The notes beneath the pieces were generated by a model. The model was not told the DNA's origin. It saw nothing but the letters and a program-made list of their open reading frames with translations, and ran no database searches. The position numbers and the translations under genes were made by a program. A DNA stretch of 35,700 nt from Armatimonadota bacterium (GTDB lineage Bacteria > Armatimonadota > Armatimonadia > Armatimonadales > Capsulimonadaceae): contig JANXMY010000152.1 of assembly GCA_025354405.1 (NCBI GenBank), positions 1 to 35,700 of the forward strand, read 5' to 3'. Shown here in pieces: positions 23,911 to 31,848 of the stretch (the stretch's first letter is position 1; each line of letters opens with the position of its first letter).

Positions 23911-25257
23911 CTAACTTCGTGGCGCGGCCGCTTCGCTGCCCGGCGCAGGCACTGGCACGGAAGCGACCGTGGCAGGCTGGACATAGATCGGATTGCTGAA
24001 GATCCAGGGCTTGGCTCCGAGGCAAAGACTGCCGAGACGCGTGCGGTATAGAAAAACTTCAACCCGGTAAACACCCGACTCTGACACGGCAAATTCCAGT
24101 CGTCCCCCGCGTGCCGCGGCGACCAGATACCCGTCTTTGTACAATCGCACCAGCGATCGGGTACGCGGCGACTGCGCAATCAGTGTGATCCCCAGGGGTC
24201 GATTATTCGTGTCGGCAGCACATGGCGGCAGCGTTACGGCGTCGCCCATCAGCGACGAGTTCGGACCGGCCTCGAAGACAAAGCCGGTCGGATCGGCATA
24301 GTTGTCATAGGCCATATAGCAGTGGCCTGCCGCCAGGGCCGCGTGTACCCGCGCGGCATCCTGCTTTCCGGATTCCGCAAGATCCCCCTCAGGAACTTCG
24401 CCGTGCGATAGGGGCTGGGCCGTGACCAGGTGGGTACGCAGTGTCCGAAACGTCTCTTCATAGGTGGGGAAAGGGTACGTCCGGCGGGCAAACTTCATCA
24501 CGGCGTGGGCATCGAGCGAGGCGATACCGACGACGCGTCGGGCAGGAAGACCGGGGCCGGGGGCCGTGGTCAGGGTATCCCAGAGTTTCAGCTCCCGGTC
24601 GGGACGGGCGGAGACGAGATGGAACGCTCGCAGCGGGCGGCGGCTCTTGTAGCGTCGCCACACTTCGGCCAGGGTCGGAAGATTGATTTTTGTGCGGGCG
24701 ATCGCACTGAGGTTGAAGACTTCGAGGCCGATCCCATCCTGGAAGCGATCAAAATCCCGCCAGTGGTCTTTCAAGTCGCAGGGGAGTGCCACAAAGCCAA
24801 GGCCGCCGCTGCCGAGAATGGACTTCTGCGCTTCCACTGCATCTCCCGAAGCGGGCAGAAAGCTGTCCGGGACATCGAGTGCCAGCAGGTGGCCGGTATC
24901 CGTCGTCACTTCCGTGCCAATTAGGACGAGTGTACGGCCGCGCCAGCCGTCCTGCCCATCCACCCGTGCCTGAAGGCTGGAATGATCACAGAGTACCAGA
25001 AAATCAAGACCAGCCTGGTTCGCAGCTTCGGCGATTTGCGCGACCGTCCCCGCTCCGTCACTGTAGGTGGAGTGAATATGAAGTGCGCCGGCATAATCGT
25101 AAAAGCGTGGCAGGGCAAGTGTTTGCCCTCCGCGCCCCGTCTCTTCAAGACGCAGTTTCGGAGCGGGAGCGAACTGAATTCGCTCCCGCCAGGTGGCAAA
25201 CATTCCCTCGCAGGACAGGATCGACAGATAAAGCCGCACACGCGACCATTTCAACAC
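23911..25257 (-). CDS. PHP-domain metallohydrolase (CehA/McbA-like)
   Basis: 448 residues. The PHP active site begins with ALHIHSTYSDGAGTVAQIAE (metal-binding His-x-His and Asp), followed by GLDFLVLCDHSS and the downstream DAHAVMKF. This trinuclear-metal family includes phosphatases and the CehA/McbA carbamate hydrolases, which it resembles in total length. The residues after about 320 form a beta-rich tail (PLGITLIAQSPRTRSLVRLY, then a proline-rich end). I see no strong signal peptide. GTG start at 25257 with GGGAG 11 bases upstream; a TTG at 25254 is equally possible. It lies between the metallophosphoesterase and the porin, so a phosphoester substrate is likely (inference). Confidence 0.75.
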   Translation of the reverse strand: MLKWSRVRLYLSILSCEGMFATWRERIQFAPAPKLRLEETGRGGQTLALPRFYDYAGALHIHSTYSDGAGTVAQIAEAANQAGLDFLVLCDHSSLQARVDGQDGWRGRTLVLIGTEVTTDTGHLLALDVPDSFLPASGDAVEAQKSILGSGGLGFVALPCDLKDHWRDFDRFQDGIGLEVFNLSAIARTKINLPTLAEVWRRYKSRRPLRAFHLVSARPDRELKLWDTLTTAPGPGLPARRVVGIASLDAHAVMKFARRTYPFPTYEETFRTLRTHLVTAQPLSHGEVPEGDLAESGKQDAARVHAALAAGHCYMAYDNYADPTGFVFEAGPNSSLMGDAVTLPPCAADTNNRPLGITLIAQSPRTRSLVRLYKDGYLVAAARGGRLEFAVSESGVYRVEVFLYRTRLGSLCLGAKPWIFSNPIYVQPATVASVPVPAPGSEAAAPRS

Positions 25258-25332
25258 GGTAAGATATCTCCCGGCTAAGGAGCCAAACGAAGGTTCGGAA
25301 TTTGGCTTAGTTCCCCTATTGTAGCACGGAAT

Positions 25333-26529
25333 CTAGGGTTTTGCGAGTACCGGGCTGAGAGTAATTTCTTCCGTACGAGCCTTCTTCGCTACAGCTGAGA
25401 CGATCACATCCAGAGTCCCCGGAACTGCACCAGGCGATTGGGAGAGAATTTGGGCATCGCCAGGCTTGACTTTGTTCTTGTACTGGATACTTGCCGTCAG
25501 CCCCAGCTTCTGCCCCGTCGGCGGAGCCGCGACATGGAAGACCAGGTGGCTGAGCGTGATCGGCAGGTCGTTCGTATTCGTTACCAGCAGACGTTCCGAG
25601 GCTGCAGAAGCACTCTTGCCGACGGCAGTGCTGACTTCCAGATGGCCCGGCTGCAAAATCTGCGTCGTGAGCTTCGTGTCGTTGACTTCGATGGTTAGAT
25701 AGTGCAGGTAACCGCCCTTTTCGGGAGAGGCGTCCAGAGGTGCGCCGCCGCCGCCAGAGATATAATAGTCCACCCCGTCTTTGGCCTGATGCCAGTAGAT
25801 ATGGTTGTGTCCGCAGAATACGGCACGGACGCCATACTTCGCCAGCACGGTGTGGATACGGTCTCGTGCTTCCGTGCTCACAAAGCCGGTGTCGATGTCC
25901 GGCGTGTCCGGATCGGGTGGTCCAAACATATAGTGGTGCAGGAATACAAACGTATTCTTCGCACTCTTGTTGGCTTCCAGATCGCTGAGGAGCCAGGTCA
26001 TCTGCGCTTCGTCGATCGTCCCGCCTTTCATGGTACCGTCCGCCGCCACCGGGGTGGTATTCAGCGATACGAAATGACTGTGACCATAGTCGAACGAGCC
26101 GTACAATGCCCCGATGCGCTTTGTATAGACCGGCAGCAATGCTTTGTCTAAACTAAACTCATGGTTGCCAGGCGTGCAGAAGACGGGAACCCCAGTCAGC
26201 GAAATATCGCGCAGGAAGACGTCGTACTCGGCATTGGCTTCGGCAACCGTATCGCCGTAGCCCTGGATGGCGTCGCCGGTCGTCAGCATGAACGCCGGAT
26301 GCAGCCAGCCAATCTCCCGGCAGATCACTTCCCAGACCGGCGGCATCGGATAGCCGTGCCCCGTCGAGCGGTTGTCCCCGCCAACCACAAATGTAAAGTG
26401 GTCCGGGTCAAGTGGGGCCGTCATTGCGGACGACGCCGTCGGTGCAGGAGCCAGCGGCTGTGTGGAGGAGGCAAATCCCGCCGATTCCATAGCTGCCAGC
26501 AGAGCGAGCGTAAATATCCAGTGCTTCAT
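25333..26529 (-). CDS. Secreted calcineurin-like metallophosphoesterase
   Basis: 398 residues with a signal peptide (WIFTLALLAAMESAGFASST). The two-metal motifs are in order: GGDNR (replacing the usual GDxH), TTGDAIQG, PGNHEF, LHHYMF and FCGHNHIYWH. The overall pattern is that of purple-acid-phosphatase-like or nucleotidase-like exported enzymes. The C-terminal 110 residues form a beta-sandwich-like tail. Such enzymes release phosphate from organic esters outside the cytoplasm, which fits the adjacent phosphate uptake genes and the PHO-like repeats upstream of the next gene. ATG at 26529; the ribosome site (GAG 4-6 bases upstream) is weak. Confidence 0.85.
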   Translation of the reverse strand: MKHWIFTLALLAAMESAGFASSTQPLAPAPTASSAMTAPLDPDHFTFVVGGDNRSTGHGYPMPPVWEVICREIGWLHPAFMLTTGDAIQGYGDTVAEANAEYDVFLRDISLTGVPVFCTPGNHEFSLDKALLPVYTKRIGALYGSFDYGHSHFVSLNTTPVAADGTMKGGTIDEAQMTWLLSDLEANKSAKNTFVFLHHYMFGPPDPDTPDIDTGFVSTEARDRIHTVLAKYGVRAVFCGHNHIYWHQAKDGVDYYISGGGGAPLDASPEKGGYLHYLTIEVNDTKLTTQILQPGHLEVSTAVGKSASAASERLLVTNTNDLPITLSHLVFHVAAPPTGQKLGLTASIQYKNKVKPGDAQILSQSPGAVPGTLDVIVSAVAKKARTEEITLSPVLAKP

Positions 26530-26559
26530 AAATTCTCAGATAGACCTTCCAGAAAAAAG

Positions 26560-26583
26560 CCCGCCCTCAAGAGTGAGGGCGGG
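26560..26583 (-). terminator. Rho-independent terminator of the prepilin-like gene
   Basis: Perfect 10-bp stem CCCGCCCTCA / TGAGGGCGGG with a 4-base loop, followed on the minus strand by CTTTTTTCTGG. It separates the prepilin-like gene from the metallophosphoesterase gene, so they are probably not cotranscribed unless read-through occurs. Confidence 0.85.
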
Positions 26584-26604
26584 GTCGTCAATCGTAAAAT
26601 AGGG

Positions 26605-27525
26605 TTATGGTGCGCTGCGGACCATTCCTGCGCTGTTACACGCCTCCGTGCTGCCTGCAAACGGAGCGCCGGTGGGGCCGTCACAGAAGCGATTGCCTTC
26701 CACGATGCCCGTACCGGTTGCGCCGGTCTTGTCCGAGTAGTTCAGGAATTTGACGTGGCCGTCCGCGAAGCCCCAGTTGCCGCCGCCGCTGTGCCAAGTC
26801 GATTGTCCGGCAGGAAACGGTTTGGCGGGGGTAGCATCCCAAGGACAGTTCTGGTCGCGCATCATCTTCGTCATTGCCGGGTTCGAGAAGTAGTTCAGCG
26901 TCATGACGTTCGGAGGAGACTGTGTGCCGGTTCCCGGTGTGAAGGAAGCATGCCCCAGCGAATCCGTGCCGGTCGGGGTTCCAAGCGAAACCAGCATATC
27001 GCCGGCCTTGAGTTTAATTCCGCCGTAACAAAGGCCCGCCGCAGTGCAGTTCGTAATGGAGTAGTTCTCTTTCGTGAATTTGTACGAATGGCCGTAAGCG
27101 TCAGCAAAAGAAGTACCGCCGGGCATGACATACCCGACAAAACCGGCAGTCTTGTCCTGGCCGGCGTTGTTTGCAGGATCTGTCCCAATACCAGTGTCAT
27201 CTGGGCAGGCGTACATTCCCTGCGAAGCTCCGTATCCCTTCAGGAAGACGTGCGGGCCGCGCTCGGTCAAGCTGTATGTCTTCGCCGTCACCGGCCCGAT
27301 ACACCAGGCATCCACGGAAGCGGGCATGAGGCCTTCATCGTTGTCATTGGCATACATCAGGATAGACAGCGCGAACTGCTTCATATTTGACGTACAGACT
27401 GTCCGACGAGCATTCTCGCGGACTTTCTGGAATACTGGAAAAAGAATGGCGGCAAGAATCGCGATAATGGCGATGACGACGAGCAGTTCGATCAGTGTAA
27501 ATCCACGTTTCTGGGGTGAGCGCAT
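26605..27525 (-). CDS. Type II/IV pilin-like protein with DUF1559 and H-x9-DG motif
   Basis: 306 residues. The N-terminal prepilin cleavage and methylation site is [18 protein letters not shown] with a long hydrophobic helix. The middle follows [20 protein letters not shown], typical of this group, and the C-terminus has [17 protein letters not shown], the H-x9-DG motif. These proteins are abundant in Planctomycetes and Armatimonadota and are thought to be exported through type II/IV-like systems; their function is unknown. Many Cys residues may form disulphides. The start has AAAGGAG 7 bases upstream. Four 11-bp-spaced CTTAACA-like repeats lie 75-115 bases upstream, so it may be induced under phosphate limitation. 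Confidence 0.9.
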   Translation of the reverse strand: MRSPQKRGFTLIELLVVIAIIAILAAILFPVFQKVRENARRTVCTSNMKQFALSILMYANDNDEGLMPASVDAWCIGPVTAKTYSLTERGPHVFLKGYGASQGMYACPDDTGIGTDPANNAGQDKTAGFVGYVMPGGTSFADAYGHSYKFTKENYSITNCTAAGLCYGGIKLKAGDMLVSLGTPTGTDSLGHASFTPGTGTQSPPNVMTLNYFSNPAMTKMMRDQNCPWDATPAKPFPAGQSTWHSGGGNWGFADGHVKFLNYSDKTGATGTGIVEGNRFCDGPTGAPFAGSTEACNSAGMVRSAP

Positions 27526-27599
27526 AAAAAATCTCCTTTGGAAGGTGCTTTTTATATAAAAGCATCAAATATAGTTTACAGCCTACACCCGGAGATTTA

Positions 27600-27639
27600 T
27601 GTTAAGGGAATGTTAAGCTTTCATTAAGTTTGTGTTAAG
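27600..27639 (-). promoter_or_regulatory. Four-copy PHO-box-like direct repeat
   Basis: On the minus strand CTTAACA, CTTAATG, CTTAACA, CTTAACA, separated by exactly 4 bases each, giving an 11-bp period (plus-strand start points 27600, 27611, 27622 and 27633). This is the arrangement of PhoB/PhoP/SphR binding sites. The distance to the prepilin-like gene is about 75 bases; the -10 that it serves is uncertain (candidates TAAACT or TATATT). Confidence 0.65.
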
Positions 27640-27677
27640 AGGGGTGTTTGCGAGGAAGTATGCTGCTTCCGAATGTA

Positions 27678-27892
27678 CCGGATGGCCTTAGGAACCCACC
27701 CCGGTACTGCGTACCGACCCTCCCGAAACGGGAGGGTGGACGGGAAGTGGACAGAGTGTTTATCGATGGGACGAAAAGCTCTTTCAGAAGACTATTTCAA
27801 GAAGGCTAAACCCAACACATCTCTTCCCGCTCACCGTCCCGTTTCGGAAGGGTCGGTACGCAGTACCGGGGTGGGTTCCTAAGGCCATCCGG
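27678..27892. mobile_element. 215-bp inverted-repeat element (MITE-like)
   Basis: Two arms of about 70 bases, 27678-27747 and 27823-27892, are near-perfect inverted copies; I find about five mismatches. They flank a roughly 75-base centre. Each arm begins CCGGATGGCCTTAGGAACCC and contains its own small hairpins (CGGTAC-TGC-GTACCG, and in the left arm CCCTCCCG-AAA-CGGGAGGG). No transposase ORF is present and no obvious target duplication flanks it. It sits in the 545-base gap between the prepilin-like gene and leuS and could be a non-autonomous mobile element or a dispersed REP-type unit. Confidence 0.65.
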
Positions 27893-27979
27893 ACTGGGTC
27901 CCAAAAACCCAACGTCACATCAATTTGTAAATCGCTTCTCGCAGCAGCGCCCTCAGCGTCTCTCACGCTTCCCCCTCCC

Positions 27980-28009
27980 TTGACACTCTCTCCCACCCCA
28001 CAGTATACT
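27980..28009 (+). promoter_or_regulatory. Consensus promoter of leuS
   Basis: Perfect TTGACA (27980-27985), 18-bp spacer, TATACT (28004-28009). Predicted start near 28016, giving a 55-base leader with GGAAATCAGG-type sequence before the ATG. I see no T-box in this leader. Confidence 0.75.
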
Positions 28010-28070
28010 CTTTGCAATTAAAGCATCCAAACAGAGTATCGAATTCTAGGAAATCAGGCACAAAGCACAC

Positions 28071-30683
28071 ATGGCGCTGGACGAGAAATATCACTTTCGC
28101 GAGATTGAAGAGAAGTGGCAGGCACAGTGGGCCGAGGCCGACCTGTACCATGCCGAAATGGACCCGAATAAGCCCAAGTATTACGGGCTGGAGTTCTTCC
28201 CCTACCCGTCCGGCGCTGGGCTGTCGGTAGGGCATTTCAAGAACTATGCGCCGACCGATGCCTTTCTGCGGCTCAAGGCCATGCAGGGCTACAATGTTCT
28301 GCATCCCATGGGCTGGGATGCCTTTGGGCAGCCTGCGGAGAATGAGGCCATCAAGCGGCAGCGAAACCCTGGTCCAATGGTCGCGGAGTTTGCCGCAACA
28401 TATAAGCGTCAGATGAACCTGATCGGCATGGCCTACGACTGGGACCGGGAGATCAACTCCAGCGATCCGGCGTACTACCACTGGACGCAGTGGATCTTTC
28501 TGCTGCTGCTGAAGCGCGGATTGGCCTACCGCCGCAATGCCCCCGTCAACTGGTGCCCGAAGGACAAGACCGTGCTGGCGAACGAAGAAGTGGTCAACGG
28601 CCGCTGCTGGCGCTGCAGCACGCTGGTCGAGAAGAAGGCCATGCCCCAGTGGTACCTGAAGATCACGGAGTATGCCGACCGGCTGCTCGCCGATCTGGAC
28701 GGCCTGGACTGGACCGACGGCATTAAGCAGCAGCAGCGCAACTGGATCGGACGCAGCGAAGGCGCGGAGGTGCGCTTCGACGTTCCAGGCGGCGAAGCGA
28801 TCACCGTCTTCACTACCCGCCCAGACACCCTCTGGGGGGCGACTTTCCTGGTGCTGGCCCCCGAGCATGCTCTCGTCGAGGCACTGACCACTCCCGCCCA
28901 GAAAGATGCTGTGGCGGCCTATGCCGCCCGGGCGGGGCGCGAGACAGAAATGGACCGGCAGGCCGAAGGCCGCGAGAAGACCGGCGTCTTCACAGGCGCT
29001 TATGCGGCCAATCCAGTCGATGGGAAGCAAGTCCCCATCTGGATTGCCGATTATGTCCTGATGGGTTACGGGACCGGTGCGATCATGGCCGTGCCCGCGC
29101 ACGACCAGCGCGACTTTGATTTTGCCCGCAAGTTCGGCCTGCCGATCGTCCCAGTCTATCAGGAGCCGGGAGCGGAAGTCTCCGGCGAGTCGATGACATC
29201 GGCGACGACCGACAAAGGTGTTTTAGTCAATTCCGGGCAGTTCGATGGCAGGGCTTACAGCAAGGACACTGTGCGCGAGGTCGCGGCCTGGCTGGAGGGT
29301 AACGGTGTAGGCAAGCCGGTAGTGACCTACCGGTTCCGCGACTGGCTGCTTTCCCGGCAGCGCTACTGGGGCGTTCCGATCCCGATTATTCACTGCCCGA
29401 GCTGCGGCCCGGTGCCGGTGCCGGAGGATCAGCTTCCAGTTGTCCTTCCCCCCGTGGAGCATTACCAGCCGACGGGGACCGGCGAAGGGCCGCTGGCGAG
29501 TATCGCCGAGTTTGTCCATACGACCTGCCCGGTCTGCGGCGAAGCGGCACGGCGCGAAACCGATACCATGGCCGGCTTCGCGTGTTCGTCCTGGTACTTC
29601 CTTCGTTTTGCCGACCCGCATAATTCAGCGGCCCCGTTTTCCCCGGAAGCGGTGGAGTACTGGCTGCCCGTAGACACCTATGTCGGCGGGGCCGAGCATG
29701 CCGTCATGCACCTGCTCTACGCCCGGTTCTGGAACAAAGTGCTGTTCGATGCGGGATTAGTGGGCTTCAACGAGCCATTCACGCGTCTGCGAAACCAGGG
29801 CATGATGCTGGCGTATACGCCGGGCCGCAAGCCGTCGGCAGGCGACGATGGCGAAGAGGGCGGCGACGAGAAGATCGAGGACTGGGTCGCGGTCAAGCCC
29901 GACGATCTTTCCAAATATCCTGCGGACGAGATTATTTATCGCTGGGCCAAGATGTCCAAATCCGCCGGGAATGTCGTCACGCCCGATGAAGCGGCCGAGC
30001 GGTTCGGCGCGGACAGCCTGCGGGTCTATGAGATGTTTGTCGCCCCATTTGAGGAGACCGTCCAGTGGAGCGAGGAAGGTATTCGCGGCTCCTCCAAGTT
30101 CCTGGGCCGGGTCTACCGGCTCGTCGCACAGTACGGCATCGGCTGGACAAAAAATTGGCGGCAGTTGGTTGGGGAAGCGGTCGGCAAAGACCGTGACCTG
30201 CGGCGCAAAACGCATCAGACGCTCCTGCGGGTCGCCGACGACCTGGAAAACTTCCGTTTCAACACCGCCGTTGCCGGATTGATGGAGTGGGTCAACGCCT
30301 GCTACGATGTCGCAAACTCTTTGCCGGCGGGCACACGCTCAGCGGCGCTCGATGAAGCATTGGAGCTTCTGACACTCGCTCTTTCGCCATTCGCCCCACA
30401 TCTGGCCGACGAGCTGTGGACCGAAGGACTCGGCCAGTCCGGCTTTCTGTACCGCCACTCGTGGCCCGAAGCCGACCTGGAAGCGGCCAAAAATGACGAG
30501 ATCACGCTGGTGGTCCAGATCAACGGCAAGGTCCGGGACAAGATGACCGCCCCCGCCGATGCCGACCAGGCCGCCTTGTCGGCTCTGGCCCTCGCCAGCC
30601 CAAAGGTTGCGGAAGCTCTAGGGGGAAACGCGCCCAAGAAAGTCATCGTGGTCCCCGGCAAGCTGGTCAACATCGTGGTGTAA
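28071..30683 (+). CDS. leuS: Leucyl-tRNA synthetase
   Basis: 870 residues. Charges tRNA-Leu with leucine. The class I HIGH-type site is FFPYPSGAGLSVGH at 42-55 (family norm is ...GLHVGH, with Ser in place of the His here), and KMSKSAGNVV near residue 628 is the KMSKS loop. The CP1 editing domain (about 220-400) has FTTRPDTLWGATFLVLAPEH and GYGTGAIMAVPAHDQRD, including the Asp used to hydrolyse misacylated tRNA. The C-terminal domain ends with QINGKVRDKMTAPADADQ and a VVPGKLVNIVV tail. A charged insert (AGDDGEEGGDEKIEDW) precedes the KMSKS loop. Length is normal for bacterial LeuRS. The ATG is the only good start after the promoter. Confidence 0.97.
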   Translation: MALDEKYHFREIEEKWQAQWAEADLYHAEMDPNKPKYYGLEFFPYPSGAGLSVGHFKNYAPTDAFLRLKAMQGYNVLHPMGWDAFGQPAENEAIKRQRNPGPMVAEFAATYKRQMNLIGMAYDWDREINSSDPAYYHWTQWIFLLLLKRGLAYRRNAPVNWCPKDKTVLANEEVVNGRCWRCSTLVEKKAMPQWYLKITEYADRLLADLDGLDWTDGIKQQQRNWIGRSEGAEVRFDVPGGEAITVFTTRPDTLWGATFLVLAPEHALVEALTTPAQKDAVAAYAARAGRETEMDRQAEGREKTGVFTGAYAANPVDGKQVPIWIADYVLMGYGTGAIMAVPAHDQRDFDFARKFGLPIVPVYQEPGAEVSGESMTSATTDKGVLVNSGQFDGRAYSKDTVREVAAWLEGNGVGKPVVTYRFRDWLLSRQRYWGVPIPIIHCPSCGPVPVPEDQLPVVLPPVEHYQPTGTGEGPLASIAEFVHTTCPVCGEAARRETDTMAGFACSSWYFLRFADPHNSAAPFSPEAVEYWLPVDTYVGGAEHAVMHLLYARFWNKVLFDAGLVGFNEPFTRLRNQGMMLAYTPGRKPSAGDDGEEGGDEKIEDWVAVKPDDLSKYPADEIIYRWAKMSKSAGNVVTPDEAAERFGADSLRVYEMFVAPFEETVQWSEEGIRGSSKFLGRVYRLVAQYGIGWTKNWRQLVGEAVGKDRDLRRKTHQTLLRVADDLENFRFNTAVAGLMEWVNACYDVANSLPAGTRSAALDEALELLTLALSPFAPHLADELWTEGLGQSGFLYRHSWPEADLEAAKNDEITLVVQINGKVRDKMTAPADADQAALSALALASPKVAEALGGNAPKKVIVVPGKLVNIVV

Positions 30684-30731
30684 ATATCGTTGTATAGAAA
30701 GTTGCCGTGATTGTTAAGCCACCGCGTGTAA

Positions 30732-30750
30732 CCCGGATTAGAAATCCGGG
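30732..30750 (+). terminator. Terminator of leuS
   Basis: 8-bp stem CCCGGATT / AATCCGGG with a 3-base loop, followed by ATACGCATTTTTCG. The T-run starts about 7 bases after the stem, so termination may be moderate and some read-through into the comEA-like gene is possible. Confidence 0.6.
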
Positions 30751-30791
30751 ATACGCATTTTTCGCAATGACGATCCATGGAGGAACTACTC

Positions 30792-31493
30792 ATGCAGGAT
30801 GCTCGAGTTCGCGCCGCATTGCTGACCATCTGTCTTTTGTGCCTCCTCGGCAGCGGGGCAGTACTATACTCCAATCACCGGCAGGACAAGGTGCCGCCGG
30901 TCGTCATCACATCGACGCCGCCTGAGATAGCGGCAACGGCTTCCCCGCCTCCCGCCGTCCCGGCCGCGCGGATCTATGTCGATGTCGCCGGTGCCGTCCG
31001 CCGCCCCTCCTTGTACGCGCTGCCCCCCGGCTGCCGCATTATGCAGGCGATAGTTGCGGCAGGCGGTCCGGCATCAGGAGCAGACTTAGATTCGGTCAAT
31101 CTCGCTCAAAAACTGGCTGATGGCGAGAAGATATTCGTCCCAAAACATACACTCGCACCCCCTGCCTCCGGGAGTCCAGACCCTCGCACAATCCCTTCCA
31201 GCACGGCCGTTCAACCCAGCACCTCCATTCACACGGCTGGTAAAATCGCCAAAACTTCCCTGTCTAGCCATTCCAACAAGCTCACCGCCGACTCGGGCTT
31301 GCAGATCGCTCTCAACACGGCCACCCTTGACGAGCTGCAGCGGCTTCCGAGCGTCGGCCCGGCGATGGCTGCCCGTATTCTTGCCTACCGTGCCCAGGCG
31401 GGCGGATTCGGTAAAGTCGAGGACTTGATGCAGGTCCCCGGGATCGGCCCCAAGAAGTTCGCAAAGATCGCCCCCTGTGTCAAGCTTAACTAG
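30792..31493 (+). CDS. comEA: ComEA-family helix-hairpin-helix DNA-binding protein
   Basis: 233 residues. A membrane anchor at 7-25 (RAALLTICLLCLLGSGAVLY) is followed by a Pro/Ala-rich spacer and an SLBB domain (YVDVAGAVRRPSLYALPPG, then RIMQAIVAAGGP). A second low-complexity linker leads to the C-terminal double HhH domain (LNTATLDELQRLPSVGPAMA, then VEDLMQVPGIGPKKFAKI). This is the ComEA order, a DNA receptor for uptake during natural transformation. No comEC or comEB lies in the window, so a role in other surface DNA binding is not excluded. The ATG at 30792 is chosen because GGAGG lies 8 bases before it; the ATG at 30777 overlaps that site. Confidence 0.85.
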   Translation: MQDARVRAALLTICLLCLLGSGAVLYSNHRQDKVPPVVITSTPPEIAATASPPPAVPAARIYVDVAGAVRRPSLYALPPGCRIMQAIVAAGGPASGADLDSVNLAQKLADGEKIFVPKHTLAPPASGSPDPRTIPSSTAVQPSTSIHTAGKIAKTSLSSHSNKLTADSGLQIALNTATLDELQRLPSVGPAMAARILAYRAQAGGFGKVEDLMQVPGIGPKKFAKIAPCVKLN

Positions 31494-31498
31494 CTGCC

Positions 31499-31584
31499 AA
31501 CGTCCGGAGGACGCCCTACCTAGCGAGAAAAGCAAGCGAGTGACTGAAAGTCACTCGCTAGGTGAGGCACCCTCCGGGTGTGAG
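31499..31584. repeat. Palindromic repeat unit 1 (two facing half-units)
   Basis: Left half ACGTCCGGAGGACGCCCTAC then CTAGCGAG. Middle hairpin AGCGAGTGACT-GAA-AGTCACTCGCT (31535-31559). Right half CTAGGTGAGGCACCCTCCGG then GTG is the mirror image of the left half type (TACCTAGCGAG facing CTCGCTAGGTG). Thirty bases at 31552-31581 are identical to 33337-33366. It lies just after the comEA-like gene. Confidence 0.75.
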
Positions 31585-31622
31585 GAAAGCAGACCAATTG
31601 CCTATTCTATTTCTGCGTCCTA

Positions 31623-31672
31623 TTCCGACGTCCGAAGGACGCCCTACCTAGCGAGTGGTTTGGAACCACTCG
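31623..31672 (+). repeat. Palindromic repeat unit 2 (single half-unit with hairpin)
   Basis: TCCGACGTCCGAAGGACG, then CCCTACCTAGCGAG, ending in a perfect hairpin CGAGTGGTT-TGG-AACCACTCG (31652-31672). It matches 33383-33432 at 45 of 50 positions. The remaining gap up to the purB promoter (31673-31782) shows a loose inverted repeat of TGGAAGTAAA and nothing else. Confidence 0.75.
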
Positions 31673-31782
31673 TCTTCTTTATGCTGGAAGTAAAGCCTGG
31701 GCGGATTGCTCCTATCCGGGTTTCCAACGTTTACTTTCCAAAGACCGCTGCCTGCGGACGCCGCCGGAACGGGGGCTCGAGG

Positions 31783-31788
31783 TATAAT
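31783..31788 (+). promoter_or_regulatory. Probable -10 box for purB
   Basis: Perfect TATAAT about 60 bases before the purB ATG, giving a leader of about 54 bases. No convincing -35 at 16-18 bp upstream, where the DNA is GC-rich. Confidence 0.45.
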
Positions 31789-31848
31789 ACTCTTCGACTG
31801 AGAAGTTGAACTACTGAGAATTTGACCCACCAAAGGATTTCACCCACT

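Noticed and set aside
26161-27390. 409-residue plus-strand ORF opposite the metallophosphoesterase and prepilin-like genes
   Set aside because: It spans two clear minus-strand genes and the terminator between them, has a low-complexity Arg-rich composition, and resembles no family.
27673-28017. Two short ORFs on opposite strands in the leuS upstream gap
   Set aside because: Both encode the same short peptide from the arms of the inverted-repeat element, so they reflect the repeat and not genes.
27963-29102. 379-residue minus-strand ORF opposite leuS
   Set aside because: Antisense to a highly conserved synthetase; no family and no promoter or ribosome site.
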